Of a stretch of 18,408 nt of DNA, positions 1 to 5,427 are shown one piece after another. The first letter of the stretch is position 1. Every line of letters begins with the position of its first letter. A program made the position numbers and the translations under genes. This DNA comes from Alphaproteobacteria bacterium (lineage in GTDB: Bacteria > Pseudomonadota > Alphaproteobacteria > ATCC43930 > CGMCC-115725): assembly GCA_017353855.1 (NCBI GenBank), contig JAFMSA010000016.1, positions 1 through 18,408 of the forward strand, read 5' to 3'. The notes under the pieces were generated by a model. That model did not search any database. It was not told the origin of the DNA and saw only the letters and a list, made by a program, of their open reading frames with translations.

Positions 1-1
1 C

Positions 2-1018
2 GAACTCGCCACCCTCACACACGCCATAACCCGTCACGCACGGGTCAACGAGCAATTGCTTGCGATTTACGGCGGGTTTCGCCGCGACTCCCACCCGATG
101 GCGGTGATGTGCAGCGTCGTGGGCGCGCTGGCAGCGCTCTACGATGACGGGCTGGACATCTTCGATGCGCAGCATCGGATGATCGCCTCGCACCGGCTCA
201 TTGCCAAAATGCCGACAATTGCCGCGATGGCGTACAAATATTCGCTTGGGCAGCCGTTTGTGTATCCGCGGAATGACCTCGACTATTCCGAAAATTTCCT
301 GCGCATGCTGTTTTCGGTGCCGTGCGAACCCTATCGGGCGCCTGCCGCGGCAGTGCGCGCACTCCAAGCATTGCTGATCATCCAGGCGGATCACGAGCAG
401 AATGCCTCCACCTCCGCAATGCGACTTGTCGGGTCCACCAGGGCCAATCCTTATGCCTGCGCGGCCGCAGCAATAGCCGCCTTATGGGGGCCGTTACATG
501 GCGGTGCCAATGAGGGCGTGTTGCAGACTCTCGCGCAGATCGGGAGTGTCGACCGCATTCCCGCGGTGTTGCGGCGGGCGAAGGACAAGAACGACCCGTT
601 CCGCCTGATGGGGTTTGGCCATCGTGTCTACAAGAGCTACGACCCCCGTGCCAAAGTGTTGCGTCAGGCCTGCTACGAGGTGCTCGACGCGCTGGGACAA
701 CGCGACGATCCGCTGCTCAAACTGGCGCTGGAGCTCGAGCGCATCACGCTCGAGGACGAGTACTTCGTCGAACGCAAACTCTACCCCAACGTCGACTTTT
801 ACTCGGGGATCCTCTTCCGCGCGCTGGGGCTGCCGGCGAGGATGTTCACGCCGGTCTTCGCCGTCGCACGCACTGCCGGATGGGTTGCCCACTGGAGCGA
901 GATGATCGCCGACCCGGAGACCCGGATATTCCGACCGCGCCAGCTTTATACCGGTCCGGCGGAACGACCGGTCGCGCCGCTCTCCAAGCGAGCGGTTGAA
1001 AAGTCCTCTGCCGGTTGA
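2..1018 (+). CDS. gltA: Type II citrate synthase, 5'-truncated by the window edge
   Basis: This enzyme condenses oxaloacetate and acetyl-CoA to citrate, the entry step of the TCA cycle in the cytoplasm. The frame is open from base 2 to the TGA at 1016-1018, giving 338 visible residues. About 90-100 N-terminal residues are missing compared with the usual ~430. The gene therefore starts outside the window, and the TTG at 56 is not its start. The three catalytic residues are visible: His in WGPLHGGANE (codon 497-499), His in GFGHRVYK (620-622) and Asp in YPNVDFYSG (794-796). Other conserved blocks are FRRDSHPMAVMC, PFVYPRND, ADHEQNASTS and RPRQLYTG near the C-terminus. The DHEQNAST block and overall similarity to the E. 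coli enzyme place it in the GltA-type (type II) group. It ends only 11 bp before the convergent small gene at 1030, with no obvious terminator hairpin between them. Identification is essentially certain. Confidence 0.97.
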   Translation, partial: ELATLTHAITRHARVNEQLLAIYGGFRRDSHPMAVMCSVVGALAALYDDGLDIFDAQHRMIASHRLIAKMPTIAAMAYKYSLGQPFVYPRNDLDYSENFLRMLFSVPCEPYRAPAAAVRALQALLIIQADHEQNASTSAMRLVGSTRANPYACAAAAIAALWGPLHGGANEGVLQTLAQIGSVDRIPAVLRRAKDKNDPFRLMGFGHRVYKSYDPRAKVLRQACYEVLDALGQRDDPLLKLALELERITLEDEYFVERKLYPNVDFYSGILFRALGLPARMFTPVFAVARTAGWVAHWSEMIADPETRIFRPRQLYTGPAERPVAPLSKRAVEKSSAG

Positions 1019-1029
1019 ATTACGCCCTG

Positions 1030-1257
1030 CTATTCGCAGGCGAGGCCGAGCTTCAGCTGAAGCCGGACGCCACCGAGACAATCGCCCGAACCATCGGAAA
1101 CCAGCACCTCGTGGCAATGAATGTCCTCGAACAGCTCACGGGCCCTGGCAAGGGCAGCCGGTTCGGTCGGGTAATCCTCGGTTCGGGCCGTCCCAAGCGG
1201 CCGCGGCTCGCTCACCGGAACTGCCGATGTGTCGACATACGAGATCCGATACGTCAT
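1030..1257 (-). CDS. Small uncharacterised protein, 75 aa
   Basis: I do not recognise a named family. The product is a 75-residue soluble, acidic protein with no signal peptide or membrane segment. It begins MTYRISYVDTSAVPVSEPR, has a central helical stretch (PAALARARELFEDI, about residues 33-46), and ends in a Gly-Gly-Leu region. The case for a real gene is the excellent ribosome binding site. Read on the minus strand, GGAGGA lies about 4 bases before the ATG (positions about 1262-1267). Composition is also protein-like, whereas the competing frames are Arg/Ser/Pro-rich. It is convergent with gltA. The T-rich stretch at 1275-1283 on the plus strand lies just upstream of it and may be part of its promoter region. 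Two cysteines (in DIHCHEV and SGDCLGG) could bind metal, but that is speculation. Confidence 0.62.
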   Translation of the reverse strand: MTYRISYVDTSAVPVSEPRPLGTARTEDYPTEPAALARARELFEDIHCHEVLVSDGSGDCLGGVRLQLKLGLACE

Positions 1258-1605
1258 TCCGTCCTCCGATCGTGTTTTTTTTATCGTTACCCGATATTTC
1301 GTCCCCCCCTGAAGTGATCAGCGATGAAGCCGATCGGTCTCTCTCGCCATAACCGTCATGAAAACTCAGGCGTATTTTAATTTTTTGGTCCGCATGCTCG
1401 ATAACCCCTGATGCGGAGAGGGACGATACCGCAGAATATGAGGGGGTCCGCAGCGGAGAAAAGAGCATATCGTCAAAAAGTCAGTTGGCTTCTTCATGCG
1501 AGCGGCATCGAGCCTTGCGGGGTGCAAATGCAGTCGTCGATGGTAAAGTGAGGATCGCCGGTTAGTCGTTGGGCGCCGGGCAGTCGGGTCCGATGGGGGA
1601 GAGCG
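1258..1605. promoter_or_regulatory. Divergent intergenic region with two inverted repeats
   Basis: This 348-bp spacer separates the small minus-strand gene from the plus-strand esterase, so it must hold promoters for both. It is clearly AT-richer than its surroundings, with T-runs at about 1275-1283 and 1375-1386. It contains a 7-bp inverted repeat, TCCGCAT (1389-1395) with ATGCGGA (1411-1417). It also contains a perfect odd-centred palindrome, TCCGCAGCGGA, at 1447-1457. Neither is followed by a T-run in a direction that suggests a terminator. The two share a TCCGC/GCGGA core and could be operators, but no regulator gene is adjacent. I see no convincing coding frame. Confidence 0.4.
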
Positions 1606-2544
1606 ATGTCAGATCTTCATCCGCAAATCGAGGAGGTCTTGAGAACTATGGCCGAGGCGGGGCTTCGGCCGATCGAAGAGATGACCCCGGCAGATGCACG
1701 CGCGCAGATGGAGGCGACGACGCGAGCCCGCCAGGCCGAATCACTGCCCGTTGACCGCGTCGCGGAGCACATGATTCCGGGACCCGACAGAGGGATCCGC
1801 TTGCGCTTCTACTGGCCGCGAGCCGCGACACCTGTGCCGGCAATCGTCTACTATCATGGTGGGGGCCACGTCATCGGCAGTCTCGACACGCATGATGGCG
1901 TCGCCCGCAATCTGTGCAACGGGACCGGGGCGCTGGTCGCGTCGGTCGACTATCGCATGGGGCCAGAGCACAAATTCCCGGCGGCCGTCGACGACTCCTT
2001 CGCGGCCCTCGAATGGGTGCATGAGAATGCTGCGGCACTCGGCGCGGACCGCGATCGGATCGGCGTTCATGGGGACAGCGCCGGCGGCAATCTTGCTGCA
2101 GTCGTAGCCCTGCTGGCGCGCGATGCGGGCGGCCCGGGGCTGCGGCTGCAGTCGCTGGTGTATCCGGTTGCGGATTACCGCCTGGCCAGCGGCAGCTATG
2201 ATCAATACGCGAAGGGATATGGCATCCTGACCAGGGACGCGATGGTGTGGTTCCGCGATCACTACTTGCGCAGCCCCGCTGATGCGGCAGACTGGCGCGC
2301 CTCGCCGATAAAAGCAGCAAGCTTCGCGGGGGTGGCGCCGGCGATCGTCATCACTGCCGAATGCGACGTACTGCACGATGACGGGCAGCGCTACGCCGAC
2401 GCACTGCGCGGCGCTGGTGTGCCGGTCGAGTACCGCGAATTCCCCGGCATGATCCATGCCTTTTTCGGAATGGCACCGGCGGTCGACGACGCAATGAATG
2501 CGCAGCGCGCGGTCTGGGCTGCGTTCAAGCGGGCCTTCGCGTAA
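1606..2544 (+). CDS. HSL-family (family IV) alpha/beta-hydrolase esterase, 312 aa
   Basis: This is a cytoplasmic carboxylic ester hydrolase of the hormone-sensitive-lipase group. The oxyanion-hole motif HGGG is at residues 84-87. The nucleophile elbow is GDSAGG with Ser158. The acid is probably Asp254 (AECDVLHDDG) and the base His284 (PGMIHAF), so the full triad is present and correctly ordered. SVDYRMGPEHKFPAAVDD is the typical block between oxyanion hole and nucleophile. The N-terminal ~60 residues form the cap helices of the family. The length of 312 aa is normal. There is no signal peptide. The start at 1606 is supported by GGGGGAGA ending 4 bases upstream. It stands alone; the next gene on this strand is almost 3 kb away. 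The substrate cannot be read from sequence. Annotation as a short-chain acyl esterase is family knowledge. Confidence 0.93.
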   Translation: MSDLHPQIEEVLRTMAEAGLRPIEEMTPADARAQMEATTRARQAESLPVDRVAEHMIPGPDRGIRLRFYWPRAATPVPAIVYYHGGGHVIGSLDTHDGVARNLCNGTGALVASVDYRMGPEHKFPAAVDDSFAALEWVHENAAALGADRDRIGVHGDSAGGNLAAVVALLARDAGGPGLRLQSLVYPVADYRLASGSYDQYAKGYGILTRDAMVWFRDHYLRSPADAADWRASPIKAASFAGVAPAIVITAECDVLHDDGQRYADALRGAGVPVEYREFPGMIHAFFGMAPAVDDAMNAQRAVWAAFKRAFA

Positions 2545-3545
2545 AAGGCTCTCGCGCTCGCAGAGGTGTCGAACCGCCCCGCATTTGCGACAACCCGCGG
2601 CAGCAAAAAAGGGGTAATGGACGAGCCGGGCCTGCATCCGACGGGACAGCACAAGCGCGCACAGCGAAACCGTCGGAACAGGTGTGGAAGAACGGCGCCC
2701 GGCCGACCCCCAGTGCCGGCGATTTTTCGTGCATACCGGCGGTCCGGAGCAGGAGCCTGCCTTGGCTACCGCTACTCAAGCGCGGTGCCCTTGTTGTCCT
2801 TTAAGCAAAACAGACCGATCGCCTTCACTGCGCGGACAAATCCGCATTGTCGCGCCCATGTGAAGGGCCCTCACAGGAACCATGCCGCACGCCCTCCACC
2901 CGCCTGCTTCGGGCATAAACTGGATCGCGGCCCGAGGGCGATGCGCGAGCAACCCCGGCGAAATGCGGGGACAGCAGCTGCATTGCCGCACCCTCCAGCA
3001 ACGTGACCGGCAGGCGGATCCATTTGGTAGGGATTGCGAGAAGGTCGGCAAGAAAACCGAGCATATCCAACCTATCGCCGCGCGATTGACGCGCGTCCAG
3101 TACCAGTGAGGTCCATTCGCCTCGAACAGGCCGACAGGTTCGCTTTGCATGCGCCTGGCGATTGCACACCCGCGATCGGCGAGAAGACATCGCCCGGTCC
3201 TCCGACGAACGTCGTATAGCCGCTCGCGGGCTGGGTCTCGCAGAGAGGATGATGCCGAGGACACTGACAATCAGCTTCGTCCAGAAGCGTCCCGGGCGCT
3301 TGAAAATTGTTCGACAGCGACAAGCGGATAGTGATTGTCCAATCTTCGAGCGCACTGACCGTCGGGAAGAGGCAGCAAACCGAACCGATATACCGGCTCC
3401 CTTGCCGAGCGTGACACAGGACCATAGGCTCCCGGACAGGCGACACAACAGCCGCCGTCGGCCTTGCCGACAAAAGTGGCCCACCATATGTCGGCGCGTG
3501 AACGCGCGTAGCGGCGGAAATCGGCCGGGTCGCGGCCACGACAGC
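2545..3545. other. About 1 kb with no convincing gene
   Basis: No recognisable protein domain appears in any frame between the esterase stop and the MFS stop. The longer open frames here are rich in Arg, Ser, Pro and Cys and look like chance frames in GC-rich DNA. Local structure includes an inverted repeat spanning the esterase stop (GCCTT 2533-2537 with AAGGC 2545-2549). There is also a near-perfect palindrome at 2859-2875 (TGTG-A-AGGG/CCCT-CACA), and TCGGGC (2909-2914) pairs with GCCCGA (2930-2935). None is followed by a T-run. The segment lies 3' of both flanking genes, so it may be decayed sequence. One short minus-strand frame (2825-3064) is listed separately. Confidence 0.5.
2825..3064 (-). 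CDS. Possible small protein, 79 aa, low confidence
   Basis: This is an ATG-initiated stretch inside a longer open frame. Its first half looks protein-like. It begins MLGFLADLLAIPTKWIRLP and continues with an amphipathic or hydrophobic stretch (VTLLEGAAMQLLSPHF) over residues 1-36. The second half becomes Arg/Gly/Ser-rich and is not convincing, which could mean a frameshift or chance. The ribosome binding site is weak (AGGTTGG just before the ATG). It lies downstream of the MFS transporter on the same strand, about 480 bp away. I recognise no family. It is included because it is the only segment of the 1-kb gap with a plausible N-terminus. Confidence 0.22.
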   Translation of the reverse strand: MLGFLADLLAIPTKWIRLPVTLLEGAAMQLLSPHFAGVARASPSGRDPVYARSRRVEGVRHGSCEGPSHGRDNADLSAQ

Positions 3546-4988
3546 TTAGTCGGTGATGGCAGAAAGAGGCCGCGCGACGCTCTCCAGAGGTTGCCGCTCG
3601 GCCTTGATGCCGATCGCAAGTTCGGTCAGCGCGGCCACCACCATCAACCCCGCGCCGAGAAGATAGCCCCCGAAAACGGCGCCCCGTTCTCCGGTGCTGA
3701 TCAGCATCCCGAACAGCCACGGCGCGACCGCGCCGCCGAGCGCAGTGCCGACCGCGTAAAAAAACGCTATGGCGAGCGCGCGTGCCTCGATCGGGAAGCT
3801 TTCGCTGACGGTCAGATAGGCGGCACTCGCCGCGGCGGAGGCAAAAAAGAAGATTCCGCTCCAGCACAGGGTCAGTTGCCGCGCATCGAGAGCGCCTTCG
3901 CGAAAGAGAAATCCCACGACCGCCAGCAGCACGCCTGAGAGCGCGTAAGTCGAGGCGATCATCGGCTTGCGCCCGATGTGATCGAATAGCGGCCCCAGCA
4001 GCAGCGGGCCGAAGAAGTTGCCGATCGCAAATGGCAGCACGTACCAGCCTACCGACGCCGAAGGCACGTCGAAGAACTTCGTCAGGACAAGCGCATAGGT
4101 AAAAAAAATCGCATTGTAAAAGAATGCCTGCGAACCCATCAGAACAAGGCCGAGGATGGCCCGCTGCGGATAGTCGTGCACGATCGCCGCCACCATGCGC
4201 ACCATCGGCGTGCGCGAGCTGGCAGCGAGCCGTATGCGGCTTCCCGATGGTTCGGGAAGTGGCCCCGAAGCCAGGCGCGCGACGCGGCGCTCGATTTCCT
4301 CGACGACCCCTTCCGCCTCCCGCGGGCGGGCGTGCAGGATCAGCCAGCGCGGGCTTTCCGGCACGAATTGGCGCAGGCCAAGAATGATCAGGCCGAGGGC
4401 CGAGCCGATGCCAAAGGCAGCGCGCCAGCCCCAATCGGGCGGCAGCGTGCCGGGCTGCAGAAATGCGATGGCGCCTCCCGCGCCCATCGCAGCGCCAATC
4501 CAGAAGCTGCCGTTGATCGCAAGGTCGGTGCGCCCGCGAAACCGCGCCGGGATCAGCTCCTGAATCGCAGAGTTGATCGCCGTATATTCGCCGCCGATAC
4601 CCGCACCGGTCAAAGCCCGGAAAACGGCAAAGCTCCAGAAATTCCACGACAAGGCCGTCGCCGCGGTGGCGGTCAAGTAAAGCCCCAACGTCACCATAAA
4701 GAGGTTTTTGCGGCCGAAGCGGTCGGTCAGGTAGCCGAACAGCACCGCGCCACCGATCGCGCCGATGAGATAAGCGCTCCCCACCAGCCCGACTTCGGCC
4801 GCCGTGAACCGCAGTACCGGGCTCTCCTGCAACGCGCCGGCGATCGAACCGGCCACGGTCACTTCGAGCCCGTCCAGAACCCAGGTGATGCCGAGCGCCA
4901 CGACCACAAGCGTGTGAAAGCGGGTCCAGGGGAGCCGGTCGAGCCGGGCCGGAATGTCCGTTTCGATTACGGTAGCGGTATCGGACAT
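3546..4988 (-). CDS. MFS transporter, sugar/organic-acid porter type, 480 aa
   Basis: This is an inner-membrane secondary transporter of the major facilitator superfamily, with about 12 predicted membrane helices. Family signatures are clear. TM1 carries WVLDGLEV (Asp39, Glu42). The loop 2-3 motif A is GYLTDRFGRKNL (85-96). TM4 has the GAGIGGEYTAINSAIQE block (128-144). The PESPRWL sugar-porter-type motif is at 210-216 before the central cytoplasmic loop. The repeat of motif A in the second half is GPLFDHIGRKP (332-342), and SESFPIEARALA (395-406) is the counterpart in TM10-11. The length of 480 aa is usual. The substrate cannot be assigned; the DG-x-E element in TM1 recalls aromatic-acid and metabolite:H+ symporters. 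The ribosome binding site is weak (AGCAGAGAC before the ATG). It is divergent from the molybdenum-hydroxylase gene across a 439-bp spacer, so the two may share regulation. Confidence 0.92.
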   Translation of the reverse strand: MSDTATVIETDIPARLDRLPWTRFHTLVVVALGITWVLDGLEVTVAGSIAGALQESPVLRFTAAEVGLVGSAYLIGAIGGAVLFGYLTDRFGRKNLFMVTLGLYLTATAATALSWNFWSFAVFRALTGAGIGGEYTAINSAIQELIPARFRGRTDLAINGSFWIGAAMGAGGAIAFLQPGTLPPDWGWRAAFGIGSALGLIILGLRQFVPESPRWLILHARPREAEGVVEEIERRVARLASGPLPEPSGSRIRLAASSRTPMVRMVAAIVHDYPQRAILGLVLMGSQAFFYNAIFFTYALVLTKFFDVPSASVGWYVLPFAIGNFFGPLLLGPLFDHIGRKPMIASTYALSGVLLAVVGFLFREGALDARQLTLCWSGIFFFASAAASAAYLTVSESFPIEARALAIAFFYAVGTALGGAVAPWLFGMLISTGERGAVFGGYLLGAGLMVVAALTELAIGIKAERQPLESVARPLSAITD

Positions 4989-5427
4989 GTCTCTGCTAAC
5001 GGTGAGTACGGGGTGAGTTCGCCCGGGGCAGAAAAATCATGGCTGCCGGGCATGTCCGAGCCTATCCTTTAATCGCGCGCGCAGGAAGCTCATGATGGTA
5101 AGCACGCGGTTAAAGCCGGGGGCTTTCGCGGAAGCCCGCGCTTGACCCCTAAGTCGAAAGGAGACTGGAGACTACGTTGACCGGGAAGTTCAAGACCGAC
5201 GTCCGAATGCCTCCTCAGTTCGAACCTCTCGAAGGGCAGGCTGTAGACAACCCCGGGGGTGGGGACGAAACGGGCTCGTCTCAAATGCTGCCCGGCAACA
5301 TTGGCGAAAGGAGCAGGAACGCAAGTTCCTCGTCACGAGGCCCTTACGGGCAAACTCAGGAGGCCGCGTCCATGCAACGGGGCTCCCCCATGCCTCTAGG
5401 CAGGGGTATCCGCCCCGGAGACATGTG
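4989..5427. promoter_or_regulatory. Divergent spacer holding promoters and a structured leader
   Basis: This 439-bp region lies between the divergent MFS and molybdenum-hydroxylase genes. The left part (4989-5100) shows nothing distinctive. From about 5105 to 5420 it holds a dense series of hairpins, annotated separately as a candidate structured RNA in the plus orientation. I could not pick a credible -35/-10 pair. Two TTGACC hexamers occur (5142-5147 and 5177-5182), but neither has a good -10 at 16-18 bp. Confidence 0.45.
5105..5420 (+). ncRNA. Candidate structured leader RNA upstream of the Mo-hydroxylase gene
   Basis: Hand pairing gives several helices. AGGAAC-GCAA-GTTCCT (5315-5330) is a perfect 6-bp stem with a GNRA tetraloop. 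AATGCTGC/GCAACATT (5284-5302) is a 7-bp stem with one C-A mismatch. GGGCTCGT (5272-5279) pairs with ACGAgGCCC (5335-5343) around both, giving a three-way junction. TTCGA/TCGAA (5219-5233) is another perfect stem. The 5' end has two exclusive hairpins (5105-5130 and 5120-5137). The 3' end has CCCC-A-TGCC-TCTA-GGCA-GGGG (5386-5406) against the Shine-Dalgarno. A long-range ACCCCT (5145-5150) to AGGGGT (5402-5407) helix could close the domain. Single-stranded joints are A-rich (GAAA repeatedly), unlike the surrounding genes. It matches no riboswitch core I know. A cis-regulator, a trans-acting RNA or a decayed group II intron domain are all possible. Covariation is untested. Confidence 0.38.

Noticed and set aside
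494..1117. 207-codon minus-strand frame opposite gltA
   Set aside because: It is a shadow of the citrate synthase reading frame; Arg-rich and with no domain.
1741..2652. 303-codon minus-strand frame opposite the esterase
   Set aside because: Shadow of a gene whose catalytic motifs are all on the plus strand.
2566..3006. 146-codon plus-strand frame downstream of the esterase
   Set aside because: Arg/Pro/Ala-rich composition, no ribosome binding site, no domain; its start overlaps nothing that supports it.
5425..5427. GTG start for the Mo-hydroxylase subunit
   Set aside because: The ATG three bases later has better Shine-Dalgarno spacing (7 versus 4) and gives the usual N-terminus.
5090..5427. 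Known RNAs in the leader (RNase P RNA, tmRNA, SRP RNA, glycine, cyclic-di-GMP, cobalamin, Moco, SAM-II, SAH and guanidine riboswitches)
   Set aside because: I looked for their hallmark conserved segments by eye and did not find them. A covariance-model search would be the proper test.
5090..5427. Intact group II intron
   Set aside because: No GUGYG 5' end, no domain V and no reverse transcriptase; at most a decayed fragment.
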